This document shows, one piece after another, positions 41,563 to 50,537 of a stretch of DNA of 52,240 bases; positions within the stretch are counted from its first letter, which is position 1, and the number at the start of each line of letters is the position of its first letter. The notes below the pieces were generated by a model, which had not been told where the DNA came from, searched no databases, and worked only from the letters and a program-made list of their open reading frames with translations. The DNA lies in the NCBI GenBank assembly GCA_900318885.1, contig ONMN01000016.1, forward strand, positions 1 to 52,240, given 5' to 3'. Position numbers and translations under genes: made by a program. Source of the stretch: an uncultured Prevotellaceae bacterium. GTDB lineage: Bacteria; Bacteroidota; Bacteroidia; Bacteroidales; Bacteroidaceae.

Positions 41563-44028
41563 ATGAACATATTTAAAAAACTCTGCCATGCTTTCCCCGC
41601 TGCGTGGCAATGGTATAAGGGACTCTACAAGGGACGCAAGTGGTACATCAAGACGCTCTCCGCCCTGTGTACGCTCGTCGTGCTCTTCTTCCTCTACCTG
41701 CTCATGGTTAACTTCAATTTCCTGTGGCTCTTCGGCAAGTCACCATCCATGAGCGACGTTCGCAATACCCATCCCGCCGAAGCATCAGAAATATACAGTG
41801 CCGACGGCAAACTCATCGGAAAATTCTTCAGCGAGAACCGAATGCCCGTCAGCTACGAAGACGTAAACAAGGCCTTCTGGAATGCATTGGTCGACACCGA
41901 GGACGAACGTTTCTACCGCCATCACGGCATCGACTATCAGGCCTTTGGTGCAGCACTGAAAGACTACGTGCTCCACCGTTCGCCCCGCGGAGCATCCACT
42001 ATCACCCAACAGTTGGCCAAGAACCTCTTCCGCGTCCGCACCCAATATTCTACCGGACTGCTTGGCAACATCCCAGGACTGAAAATGCTCATCATGAAGA
42101 GCAAGGAGTGGATTACGGCCTACAAACTCGAGTGGTACTTCTCCAAGGAGGAAATCATCACCATGTATGCCAATACCGTCGACTTCGGCTCCAACGCCTT
42201 CGGCATCAAGACGGCCGCCAAAACCTATTTCGGCACCACGCCAAAGCACATGACCACCGAACAGGCCGCCATACTCGTAGGACTGCTCAAGGCCACCACC
42301 TACTATAATCCGCGCATCAATCCGAAGAATGCCCTCGGCCGCCGCAATGTCGTACTCGACAATATGCGCACCCACGGCCACCTCACACCCGAAGCCTGCG
42401 ACTCGCTGAAACAGACCGAAATCAAGCTCGACTACAGTGTGGAGAATGCCTACGACGGCGAGGCCAACTACTTCCGCGAGGCCGTTGCCGACTGGATGAA
42501 GCAGTGGTGCAAGGAATACTATGGTGACGACCGTGCCTACGCCTACTACACCGAAGGTCTGAAGATTCATACCACCCTCGACCTGCGCATGCAGCACTAT
42601 GCCGAGGAGGCTGCCGTCAAGCAGATGAAAGAGGTGCAGAAGACTTTCAACCAGCATTGGGGCAACGTCAATCCCTGGCAGGACGAACGCCACATCGAGA
42701 TACCTCATTTCATTGAGGATATCGCTAAGAAACTGCCCGTCTACCGCATGCTCTCGCAGAAGTACGACGGCAATCAGGACTCCATCGACTACTATCTGAA
42801 CCTCCCCCACCCCGTCAAGCTCTTCGACTACGAGAATGGTTTTGTAGAGAAGGAAATCTCCACCCTCGACAGCATCCGCTACATGGAGCACTTCATGCAC
42901 TGTGGCTTCGTGGCCATCGAGCCACAGACGGGACACGTCAAGGCATGGGTAGGCGACGTCGATTTCAAGACATGGAAATACGACAAGGTGACGGCTATGC
43001 GCCAGCCGGGCTCTACCTTCAAACTCTTCGTCTATTCCGAGGCCATGAATCAGGGCATCACCCCCTGCGACACCCGTCGCGACGAATATTTCTCCATGAA
43101 AGTCATGGACCACGGCAAGGAAGTTACGTGGGCTCCTACCAATGCCGACGGCCACTTCTCGAATATGAACATCACGCTAAAACAGGCCTTCGCCATGAGT
43201 ATCAACAGCGTTGCTGTCCGTCTCGGTCAGGAGGTCGGCATCGACCGCATTGTCCGCACCGCTCACGACATGGGCATCAAGTCGAAGCTCGACCCCACGC
43301 CGTCACTCACCCTCGGTGCCAGCGACGTCAACCTGCTCGAACTCGTTTCGTCCTATTGCACGCCGGTCAACGACGGCAAGGCCATTGACCCCGTGCTCGT
43401 CACGAAGATTGAGGACCGCGAGGGCAATGTCATCTACGAGGCCAATGCCGAACCGCGTCAGGCACTTTCGCCCAAGAGTGCCTTCTACGTCCAACAGTTG
43501 CTCATGGGCGGCATGAGTGGTACGTCGTCCCGCCTGCGTGGATTCGTCGGCAATGCCAACAACGATACCGACTTCGGCGGCAAGACCGGCACGTCCAACA
43601 ACCACTCCGATGCCTGGTTCGTCGGCACAACGCCGCGCCTCGTCTGCGGTGCATGGGTCGGTGGTGAATACCGCTGTATCCATTTCCGCACCGGCCAGCT
43701 CGGACAAGGCAACCGTACGGCACTGCCCATCTGCGGCTATTTCCTCGGCTCAGTCCTCAACGACAAGCAGTTCAGCCAGTACCGCACCCGGTTTAAGAAA
43801 CCCGACAACATCGCCGTATTACCCACAGATTACGAGTGTGGCGGCTACTTCATGGCACCGGCCGATAGCGATTCACTGGCCGTCGACAGCCTCGGCATTG
43901 ACGACGCCGAAATAGTCGTCGACGAGTACGGCAATCCCGTCTCCATTCCCAAGGAGCACCACGAAGATGTCAACCAAGAGCCGCAGCCAGACGAACCGCA
44001 GGCCGCGCTGGAACCCAAAGAAAACTAA
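41563..44028 (+). CDS. Class A penicillin-binding protein (second copy)
   Basis: The product is 821 residues, with one TM helix at about 31-52 after a basic cytoplasmic tail. The glycosyltransferase domain has Glu113 (DTEDERFYRHHGID) and RGASTITQQLAKNLF. The transpeptidase domain has Ser484 and Lys487 (PGSTFK), Ser546-Ile-Asn548 and KTG at 674-676. About 120 residues between them form a lineage-type insert. The C-terminus is a low-complexity acidic, Pro-rich tail (about 770-821). It differs clearly from the PBP at 3150-5471, so the two are not recent duplicates. It is linked to miaA upstream (4 bp) and to a LacI-type regulator 13 bp downstream. Confidence 0.95.
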   Translation: MNIFKKLCHAFPAAWQWYKGLYKGRKWYIKTLSALCTLVVLFFLYLLMVNFNFLWLFGKSPSMSDVRNTHPAEASEIYSADGKLIGKFFSENRMPVSYEDVNKAFWNALVDTEDERFYRHHGIDYQAFGAALKDYVLHRSPRGASTITQQLAKNLFRVRTQYSTGLLGNIPGLKMLIMKSKEWITAYKLEWYFSKEEIITMYANTVDFGSNAFGIKTAAKTYFGTTPKHMTTEQAAILVGLLKATTYYNPRINPKNALGRRNVVLDNMRTHGHLTPEACDSLKQTEIKLDYSVENAYDGEANYFREAVADWMKQWCKEYYGDDRAYAYYTEGLKIHTTLDLRMQHYAEEAAVKQMKEVQKTFNQHWGNVNPWQDERHIEIPHFIEDIAKKLPVYRMLSQKYDGNQDSIDYYLNLPHPVKLFDYENGFVEKEISTLDSIRYMEHFMHCGFVAIEPQTGHVKAWVGDVDFKTWKYDKVTAMRQPGSTFKLFVYSEAMNQGITPCDTRRDEYFSMKVMDHGKEVTWAPTNADGHFSNMNITLKQAFAMSINSVAVRLGQEVGIDRIVRTAHDMGIKSKLDPTPSLTLGASDVNLLELVSSYCTPVNDGKAIDPVLVTKIEDREGNVIYEANAEPRQALSPKSAFYVQQLLMGGMSGTSSRLRGFVGNANNDTDFGGKTGTSNNHSDAWFVGTTPRLVCGAWVGGEYRCIHFRTGQLGQGNRTALPICGYFLGSVLNDKQFSQYRTRFKKPDNIAVLPTDYECGGYFMAPADSDSLAVDSLGIDDAEIVVDEYGNPVSIPKEHHEDVNQEPQPDEPQAALEPKEN

Positions 44029-44041
44029 ACAGAACAACAAT

Positions 44042-45112
44042 ATGTCAAAAGAAAAGACCAGAATCAAAGACATTGCCGAACGTGCCGGCGTTTCTACCGG
44101 CACCGTCGACCGCGTACTTCACAATCGTCCCAACGTGTCGCCAAAGGCACTCGAGAAAGTGCAGAAGGCACTCGAGGAAATGGACTACAAGCCCAACGTG
44201 TATGCATCGGCATTGGCCTACAACCGTGACTACCATTTCGTCAGCATCATTCCCAAACACGAGTCAGAGGCTTACTGGGAGGAGGTAGAGGAAGGCGAGC
44301 AGATGTGCTGCGAACGCTACCGCGACTTCCGTATCTCCAACAAAGTACTTTACTACAACCGCTTCTCGCCAGAGACCTTTGCCAAGGTCATGAACGAGGC
44401 ACTCAAGCAGGAACCCGATGGCGTCATCGTCGTGCCCTCGACGATTGAGGTCACCCGCCGCTATACCGACATGATGCACGAGCGCAACATCCCGTTCATC
44501 CTGCTTGACTCCTACATGCCCGACCTCAAGCCGTTGTCGTTCTTTGGTCAGGACTCCTTCGCCTCCGGCTTCTTCGCTGCCCGCATGCTCATGATGCTGG
44601 CCCCGCGCGAGAAGGAAATCATGCTCATGAAACAGATGCGCAACGGCAACGTGGCATCCAAGCAGCAGGAAAACCGCGAGACAGGTTTCCGCCATTACAT
44701 GCACGACCACTTCCCCTCCGTCACCATCCATGAGGTCAACCTCTCGCTCGACGACAAACGCGACAAGTACGACGTCATACTCGAGGATTTCTTCACTGCC
44801 CACCCACTGGTCCACCATTGCATCACGTTCAATTCCAAAGCCCATCTTGTGGGCGAGTTCCTGCTCAGGTCCAACCGTCGCAATGTCCAGATCATGGGTT
44901 ACGACATGGTACCCAAGAATGCTGAGTGCGTCCGTCAGGGCTCTATCTCGTTCCTCATCGCACAGCACGCCTTCATGCAGGGCTATTCCTGCGTCGAGAC
45001 GCTCTTTCAGGCCATCGTCCTCAAAAAGGAAGTTGAGCCTGTCAACTACATGCCCATCGAACTCCTCACCAAGGAGAACATCGATTTCTACCGCCGCAAA
45101 AATATCGGATAA
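44042..45112 (+). CDS. LacI family transcriptional regulator
   Basis: The product is 356 residues starting MSKEKTRIKDIAERAGVS; in-frame codons upstream lie inside the PBP gene. The HTH is RIKDIAERAGVSTGTVDRVLHNR, with the hinge helix KALEEMDYKPN. A periplasmic-binding-protein-like effector domain follows (about 65-350). The gene is directly upstream of uxaA (33 bp), so it probably responds to a uronate or aldonate and controls this step. uxaC, GH30 or DUF4861 genes elsewhere in the window could also be targets; no operator was identified. Confidence 0.9.
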   Translation: MSKEKTRIKDIAERAGVSTGTVDRVLHNRPNVSPKALEKVQKALEEMDYKPNVYASALAYNRDYHFVSIIPKHESEAYWEEVEEGEQMCCERYRDFRISNKVLYYNRFSPETFAKVMNEALKQEPDGVIVVPSTIEVTRRYTDMMHERNIPFILLDSYMPDLKPLSFFGQDSFASGFFAARMLMMLAPREKEIMLMKQMRNGNVASKQQENRETGFRHYMHDHFPSVTIHEVNLSLDDKRDKYDVILEDFFTAHPLVHHCITFNSKAHLVGEFLLRSNRRNVQIMGYDMVPKNAECVRQGSISFLIAQHAFMQGYSCVETLFQAIVLKKEVEPVNYMPIELLTKENIDFYRRKNIG

Positions 45113-45145
45113 ATTATATAAACAAATACTAAAACAAATTCAATT

Positions 45146-46642
45146 ATGGAACAAGCTACATTTCTGAAAATTAATCCCGCCGACAGTGTTGTCGTATGTC
45201 TCTCACCGAAAAAGAAGGGCGACATCATCGCCGTCGACGGCAAGCAAATCACGTTGAATCAGGACACTCCTGCAGGTCACAAAGTACTCATCACCGACGT
45301 CAAAGAAGGCGAAAACATTATCAAGTACGGCTACCCCATCGGTCATGCCCGTCAGGACATGAAGGCCGGTGACTGGGTCAATGAGAACAATCTCAAGACC
45401 AACCTCAGCGGAACGCTCGAATACACGTATCAGCCTGTCGACGAACCACTTACAATCAAAAACGAAAACAGATCCTTTAAGGGTTATGTTCGCAAGAATG
45501 GTGACGTCGGCGTGCGTAACGAGATATGGATTGTGCCCACCGTCGGCTGCGTCAACGGCATTGCTGAAAACCTTGCCCACCGCCTGATGCAAGAAACCGG
45601 TGGACGCGACGTCGACGCCATCTGGACCTGGCACCACAACTACGGCTGCTCGCAGCTCTCCGAGGACCACGAAAACACCCGCAAGGTACTGCGCGACATC
45701 TGTCTCCACCCCAATGCCGGTGGCGTGCTCGTGCTCAGCCTCGGCTGCGAGAACAACCAGCCAGAGGACTTCATGGCCATGCTTGGCGACTACGACAAGT
45801 CGCGTATTAAGCTGCTCGTCACTCAGCGCGTTGAAGGCGACGAGATTGAGGCTGGCATGCAGATTCTCCGCGAACTCTATGCCCAGGCCGCACAGGACAA
45901 GCGCGAGGATGTTCCCGTCTCCAAGCTCCGCGTCGGTCTGAAGTGTGGTGGCTCCGACGGTTTCAGTGGCATCACCGCCAATCCACTTGTCGGCGAATTC
46001 TCTGACTGGCTCGTGGCTCAGGGTGGCACCAGCGTGCTCACCGAGGTTCCCGAGATGTTCGGTGCCGAAACCATCCTCATGAACCGTTGCGAGACCCCCG
46101 AGCTGTTCCAGCAGACCGTCTCGATGATCAACAATTTCAAGAACTATTTCCTCTCCCACGGCGAACCCGTCGGCGAGAATCCATCACCAGGCAACAAGGC
46201 CGGCGGCATCTCCACCCTCGAGGACAAAGCCCTCGGCTGCACCCAGAAGTGCGGCAAGGCACCCGTCAGCGGTGTCATGGAATATGGTGACCGCCTCACA
46301 GCAAATGGCCTGAACCTGCTCTCCGCCCCCGGCAATGACCTCGTAGCCTCCACGGCCCTCGCCTCCTGCGGCTGCCACATCGTGCTCTTCACCACCGGTC
46401 GCGGCACGCCCTTCGGCACCTTCGTGCCAACCATGAAGGTCGCCACCAATCCCGTACTGGCCAAGAATAAGCCCCACTGGGTCGATTTCTCTGCCGGACA
46501 GCTCGTCGAAGGCCGCACCATGCAGGAACTCGTTCCCGAATTCATCGACAAGGTCCTTGCCGTCGCTTCCGGCGAAAAAGCCCGCAACGAAGAGAACGGC
46601 TACCGCGAGATTTCCATCTTCAAAAACGGCGTCACACTCTAA
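45146..46642 (+). CDS. uxaA: Altronate dehydratase
   Basis: UxaA removes water from D-altronate to give 2-dehydro-3-deoxy-D-gluconate in the galacturonate branch of uronate breakdown. The 498-residue product has an N-terminal SAF domain (about 1-95, GHKVLITDVKEGENIIKYG) and a catalytic domain with VRNEIWIVPTVGCVNGIAENLA, HHNYGCSQL, GLKCGGSDGFSGITANPLVG and CGCHIVLFTTGRGTPFG. Conserved Cys and His in these motifs fit the metal site. The other branch enzymes, apart from uxaC at 12386, are not in the window. A hairpin terminator follows. Confidence 0.94.
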   Translation: MEQATFLKINPADSVVVCLSPKKKGDIIAVDGKQITLNQDTPAGHKVLITDVKEGENIIKYGYPIGHARQDMKAGDWVNENNLKTNLSGTLEYTYQPVDEPLTIKNENRSFKGYVRKNGDVGVRNEIWIVPTVGCVNGIAENLAHRLMQETGGRDVDAIWTWHHNYGCSQLSEDHENTRKVLRDICLHPNAGGVLVLSLGCENNQPEDFMAMLGDYDKSRIKLLVTQRVEGDEIEAGMQILRELYAQAAQDKREDVPVSKLRVGLKCGGSDGFSGITANPLVGEFSDWLVAQGGTSVLTEVPEMFGAETILMNRCETPELFQQTVSMINNFKNYFLSHGEPVGENPSPGNKAGGISTLEDKALGCTQKCGKAPVSGVMEYGDRLTANGLNLLSAPGNDLVASTALASCGCHIVLFTTGRGTPFGTFVPTMKVATNPVLAKNKPHWVDFSAGQLVEGRTMQELVPEFIDKVLAVASGEKARNEENGYREISIFKNGVTL

Positions 46643-46687
46643 ATAAAAACGAGCCCAGCAGCAATGGCTTCACACTTTATAAACTAA

Positions 46688-46714
46688 GATGCCCGCAGTG
46701 TTATTGCGGGCATC
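46688..46714. terminator. Terminator between uxaA and the DUF4369-like gene
   Basis: GATGCCCGCA at 46688-46697 pairs perfectly with TGCGGGCATC at 46705-46714 around a 7-nt loop. The flanking T-runs are weak on both sides, but the position between two convergent genes, 45 bp past one stop and 3 bp from the other, supports the call. Confidence 0.8.
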
Positions 46715-46716
46715 CT

Positions 46717-48126
46717 TCATTTAAGGGAATTCTCCATTTCTTTGATGTATTTCTCTGTTTGTTTGGTTACGTACTCATGGAGCTTGCGGATGGATTTGCC
46801 ATTGGTGATGCTGTCTTTGTAGAGGTCGTTGATCGCCTTATTCATCTCGGTATAGAACTGAACGATTTCCTTATATAATCCGGGCATTTCAGTAGCAGGA
46901 ACATCACACTTCTTTGCCAGTTGAATGAGCTCCTGATATTTCTTATCCAGCTCTTTGTTTTGACGAAGAAGCTGGTCTAAGAGGAGTTCGATTTTGTCGC
47001 GACTTCTAAAACCACACAAATTATCATTAATCGCTTTATAGTTAGCCTTGATACTTCCAACAGCCAAAGCTACCTGATCAACTTTCGTTTCAAGTTGCAG
47101 CTTATGGACTTGCGAAAGATTATCTCGCCAATTCTGAGATGGGGTAGCAACCCTGAATTCCTCGGGAATTGAATCTACAACCTCTACTGTTACCTGGTCG
47201 TCGATACCACGTTTTTGCAGGTCGTTCAGCAGGCTATGGCCAGAGCGGCGGCCTACGCGGTTCTCGTAGTCGCGATCCTCTTCGTACCAGCCATTGTGTG
47301 TCGTGATGCGATAGGTCTCGCCAGGCACGAAGTCGAGGTTTGTCCACAACTTGCAGAGTGAGCCGTCGGGCATGACGGTACGGATGCGCCCCACCTTGGG
47401 TTTATCAATTTCGACGCTGAAGTTAAAGCGTTTGTTCACTACAGGCATCGTAGCGACAAAAGCGTCATCGTCGATTTGGTCCAGTTCTTCGGCTGTGTCG
47501 GCCATATAGACCACGTAGAGCGAATCGTTGAGGTCGTTTCCCACACGGCCGTCGATACGGAAGGCGTTGCTAGCCATGCTCTTCTCGTACATATCGGGGC
47601 GCAGGGAGGTAATCATATAAATGGTGCCGTCTATTTCATCATAATGATCCCACACGATGGCATAAGCGTCGCGCAACTGGGGATTCTCAAGGTTCTTGCA
47701 GCACATCAGCCACATTTCCTGATCTCTAGCGGTACGAATACGCTGCGTGCCTTGACTCATGCCGTTGTTGGTAATGACCTTCAGCGAGAACATCTCGTTG
47801 CTGCCTGGCTGGATATGCAGGAATTGATAGGCCAGGGGTTCCTCTTTCGGAAAGTTGATGGCCACAGCATTCATCACGTTGTCGTTTTGTATGTGGTTTG
47901 CCGAACAGTGGAAAGGCACGATTTTTATGCTCGACTCGATGATGCCTGTGTTGGGATTCCGATTGACGGAATATACCTGTCCCTCGTTCAGGCCAAACTT
48001 CTGGATAATGGTGTTCAGTGTGAAAATGACGGTCTCAGGCTTCTTCTGGGGTGCTGCCGACGGATCGGCACTAATGGTTGTAAAGGCGCTGCAAGCGATG
48101 AGCAACATGATTATTATTCGTTTCAT
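46717..48126 (-). CDS. Exported DUF4369-like protein with C-terminal coiled coil
   Basis: The product is 469 residues with a signal peptide ending FTTISA. The middle (about 190-300: FRIDGRVGNDLNDSLYVVYMAD, FNFSVEIDKPKVGRIRTVMPDGSL, FVPGETYRITTHNGWYEED) has the beta pattern of DUF4369 domains, seen before thioredoxin folds in Bacteroidota. No thioredoxin follows here. Residues about 340-469 are long charged helices. It is the last gene of a sigma/anti-sigma/target run, 13 bp after the anti-sigma gene, so it is probably made under that sigma and acts in the envelope. The first 180 residues match nothing I know. Confidence 0.7.
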   Translation of the reverse strand: MKRIIIMLLIACSAFTTISADPSAAPQKKPETVIFTLNTIIQKFGLNEGQVYSVNRNPNTGIIESSIKIVPFHCSANHIQNDNVMNAVAINFPKEEPLAYQFLHIQPGSNEMFSLKVITNNGMSQGTQRIRTARDQEMWLMCCKNLENPQLRDAYAIVWDHYDEIDGTIYMITSLRPDMYEKSMASNAFRIDGRVGNDLNDSLYVVYMADTAEELDQIDDDAFVATMPVVNKRFNFSVEIDKPKVGRIRTVMPDGSLCKLWTNLDFVPGETYRITTHNGWYEEDRDYENRVGRRSGHSLLNDLQKRGIDDQVTVEVVDSIPEEFRVATPSQNWRDNLSQVHKLQLETKVDQVALAVGSIKANYKAINDNLCGFRSRDKIELLLDQLLRQNKELDKKYQELIQLAKKCDVPATEMPGLYKEIVQFYTEMNKAINDLYKDSITNGKSIRKLHEYVTKQTEKYIKEMENSLK

Positions 48127-48139
48127 AGTTGTAATTGTT

Positions 48140-48826
48140 TTATTTCGATGATGCTTGTTCTAAATTATATTTTGAAATTTCGAGTTCCAGTTCTGCCCAC
48201 TTCAGATAGGCCTCGTTAGCTTGTTTCTTCATGAGGGCTATCTCTTCGGGGGTGTACTGATAGTTCTTTGGACGGGTTATCGGGATGTCGCGTTCGGTCA
48301 GCGTTACCATTTTTTCCTGAGGCTTTGCGGACTCGGCAACAGCCAACTCCTTGTTGGCCTCTTCGACAGCAGGCATCGTTGTGGCTTCAGCTGTTGGAGT
48401 CTGAGCCGTTTTCGTATCCTGTGCCAGGAGGGCAGCGTCGCGTTTCACGACGGTGGTTTTCACCTTGGATTTCTGCACCTTGACAGGAGTGGGTATTGGC
48501 GCTGGGGTTTCCGTTTCCACCTTTGCCGCAACGATTTCTTCCACCTCATTATTCTTGAATCGACAATCAGTAACATTCTCCGCAACGACATCCGTTGTTG
48601 TCTCCTTGGGCGGCATGAGCCATATCACCATGATGCCAGCCACACAAGCAGCAGCAATCCAAGGCCAGACGATGCGACGTGGCTGCTTATCTTCTTTGGC
48701 CATGCGCTGCATCAGTCGTTCGTTGAGGTCGGCAGGCATCTGCGGGCGTTCTGCTTCGTCCATTTCGAGGGCGTTGCGCAGGTTCGCGTCCGTCTGTCTG
48801 AAGGCATTGATTTTCTCCTCTGTCAT
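48140..48826 (-). CDS. Probable anti-sigma factor (single-pass membrane protein)
   Basis: The product is 228 residues. The N-terminal about 50 residues are charged and helical (MTEEKINAFRQTDANLRNAL, PADLNERLMQRMAKED), fitting a cytoplasmic sigma-binding part. One TM helix spans about 52-71. A Thr/Pro/Ala/Lys-rich periplasmic stretch (about 75-180) ends in a helical segment (YTPEEIALMKKQANEAYLKWAELELE). No ZAS Cys/His zinc motif is seen. The call rests on topology and on a 4-bp overlap with the sigma gene. The sensed signal is unknown. Confidence 0.7.
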   Translation of the reverse strand: MTEEKINAFRQTDANLRNALEMDEAERPQMPADLNERLMQRMAKEDKQPRRIVWPWIAAACVAGIMVIWLMPPKETTTDVVAENVTDCRFKNNEVEEIVAAKVETETPAPIPTPVKVQKSKVKTTVVKRDAALLAQDTKTAQTPTAEATTMPAVEEANKELAVAESAKPQEKMVTLTERDIPITRPKNYQYTPEEIALMKKQANEAYLKWAELELEISKYNLEQASSK

Positions 48827-49380
48827 GATTGCAACATTTTGATGATTTTACATATTTTCTTTCTCGTTCTGCTGAGCTTCGAAGCCACCGTCGTAGGTAT
48901 CGACTCTGTGACGTAGGCTATCTCTTTCAGGCTCATCTCTTCGTAGTAGAACATCGTGACGATGGCTCGTTCCTCAGGCGGCAAGTGCTTCAACGCTGCA
49001 CGAATCAGCTGTACCATTTCTTCGTTGGCGTGGCCCAGCGTCTCTTCCACCTCCGCATCCGACAGTTGCTCGGTCCTACCCTCGCGGTCTTCGAAGTAAA
49101 TCACCGGTTGGCGCTTATGCCTCAACCACGTGACAGCCTCGTTGTAGGCTATGCGTGATATCCACGTACGGAGTGTTGACTTCTCGGCGTCGTATGTCGC
49201 GATGTTTCTAAACACTTTCACAAACACGTCCTGATACACCTCCTCGGCATCCTCTGTCGCAGGCAACATCCTCGCTACCATTGCGAAGACCTCGTTACCA
49301 TAGCGTGCGAGCGCCTGTCGTTGGGCTTTGGGACTTTGTTCACGCAGTCCCTTTATCAGGTCTATGTCTATTTCAGCCAT
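48823..49380 (-). CDS. ECF (extracytoplasmic function) sigma factor
   Basis: The product is 185 residues. Region 2 (about 15-90) includes DAEEVYQDVFVKVFRNI and TLRTWISRIAYNEAVTWLRHKR; region 4 (about 125-180) includes LPPEERAIVTMFYYEEMSLKEIAYVTESIPTTVASKLSRTRKKI. The 35-residue linker is acidic. It is the first gene of the sigma/anti-sigma/DUF4369-like operon. ECF sigmas of this kind often drive their own operon, but no -35/-10 pair could be assigned in the 131-bp spacer upstream. Confidence 0.92.
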   Translation of the reverse strand: MAEIDIDLIKGLREQSPKAQRQALARYGNEVFAMVARMLPATEDAEEVYQDVFVKVFRNIATYDAEKSTLRTWISRIAYNEAVTWLRHKRQPVIYFEDREGRTEQLSDAEVEETLGHANEEMVQLIRAALKHLPPEERAIVTMFYYEEMSLKEIAYVTESIPTTVASKLSRTRKKICKIIKMLQS

Positions 49381-49495
49381 TTATTTTTTTCTTATCTACT
49401 TATATATACGACCTCAATCTCCAAAATATTGCACTAAGTATGAAAAAAAACAAAAAAAACGGGCCATTCGTGATGGTGGGTTCGTTTTTTATTCG

Positions 49496-49503
49496 TATCT
49501 TCG
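49496..49503 (+). promoter_or_regulatory. Possible promoter -7 element for the GNAT gene
   Basis: TATCTTCG is one mismatch from TAnnTTTG, 8 bp before the ATG at 49512. The leader would be only a few nucleotides, so the call is weak. Confidence 0.3.
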
Positions 49504-49511
49504 CAGGCGAA

Positions 49512-50537
49512 ATGGTGACGGTAAAGATATACGAGAAGGCGGTAGAGGTGCCGGAGATGACGTGCGAGGATTTCTTCCATAGCACGGAACTGATGGCTGT
49601 GCTGGAGGCGACACCGCGGCAACGGCCGCTGATGGTTGTGGCCTTCGACGACGCTGCGCCAGACGGTGAGCCGGCGGAGAAGCACGTCGTGGGCCACATG
49701 CTGGTGACGGTGCGGACGCGCCGGTCGTGGCTGCCACCTTATATATATATGCACGCGCGCGTGTTAGGCGAAGGGGAATACACGGCCGAGGGCAGCGCGG
49801 ACGACACGCCGGCAGCTGCGGCGAGCCGCAAGGACGAGCTGTTTGCCGCGATGCTGAAGGCGGTGAAGAAACGGCTGAACAACAAAGTGCTGTATTTCGA
49901 AATCAGCAACCTCAGCGAAAAGATGTTCGGATACCGTACGCTGCGCAAGGCTGAGTTCTTCCCCGTGAAATGGATGAAGGTGCACAACTCGCTGCACTCG
50001 CGGACGCCGGAGGAACGCATATCGCCAAGACTGCTGAAGCGCATCGATGCCGCCACCAGACGCGGCATCTATACGAAGGCGGTGGAGACGGATGAGGAGT
50101 TTCGACAGTTTTCGAAACTGATGCACCACCACCACTGGCTGAAGCCGCGACGGTTTATTCCCGCCGACCAGCTGTTTCGCGGACTGATGGACAGCGGACA
50201 TGCGAAGCTGTTTGTGTCGAAATACAAGCAGAAGGTCATCGGATGTTCGATGCTGGTGTATTCGGAGAAGGACGCCTACCTATGGTATAGTGCGGCGAGA
50301 CGTAAGAGCTATGCACCGCTGCACCCGAATGCGGTGACCTATTGGCACACCATCCGCGACGCGCACGCCGAGGGATGGGAGCACATAAGGTTTATGGACG
50401 TCGGACTGCCGTTCCGCAAGAATCCCTATCGCGAATTCATCCTGAAATTCGGCGGCAAGGAGGTCAGCGCATATCGCTGGTTCCACATTTCCATCCGTTG
50501 GATTAACGCCCTCGCAACGTGGCTCTGGCGCGAGTGA
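49512..50537 (+). CDS. GNAT/FemAB-like acyltransferase
   Basis: The product from MVTVKIYEKAVEVPEM is 341 residues. In-frame ATGs at 49440 and 49473 add low-complexity Lys/Asn or hydrophobic residues and are less likely. The N-terminal half has FFHSTELMAVLEATP and GHMLVTVRTRRSWLPPYIYMHARV. The C-terminal half has a GNAT fold (SGHAKLFVSKYKQKVIGCSMLVY, then AYLWYSAARRKSYAPLHPNAVTYWHTIRDAHAEG). It resembles the acetyltransferase-6/FemAB group, which in other bacteria adds amino acids to peptidoglycan; the substrate here is unknown. It ends with a 35-bp overlap with the convergent membrane-protein gene. Confidence 0.8.
   Translation: MVTVKIYEKAVEVPEMTCEDFFHSTELMAVLEATPRQRPLMVVAFDDAAPDGEPAEKHVVGHMLVTVRTRRSWLPPYIYMHARVLGEGEYTAEGSADDTPAAAASRKDELFAAMLKAVKKRLNNKVLYFEISNLSEKMFGYRTLRKAEFFPVKWMKVHNSLHSRTPEERISPRLLKRIDAATRRGIYTKAVETDEEFRQFSKLMHHHHWLKPRRFIPADQLFRGLMDSGHAKLFVSKYKQKVIGCSMLVYSEKDAYLWYSAARRKSYAPLHPNAVTYWHTIRDAHAEGWEHIRFMDVGLPFRKNPYREFILKFGGKEVSAYRWFHISIRWINALATWLWRE

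Noticed and set aside
41785-43155. 456-residue minus-strand ORF opposite the second PBP gene
   Set aside because: Same reason: it is the complement of strongly coding sequence with a biased third-base pattern, and it shows no family motifs.
45203-46159. 318-residue minus-strand ORF opposite uxaA
   Set aside because: Shadow of uxaA; Val/Gly/Glu-rich with no motif or start context.
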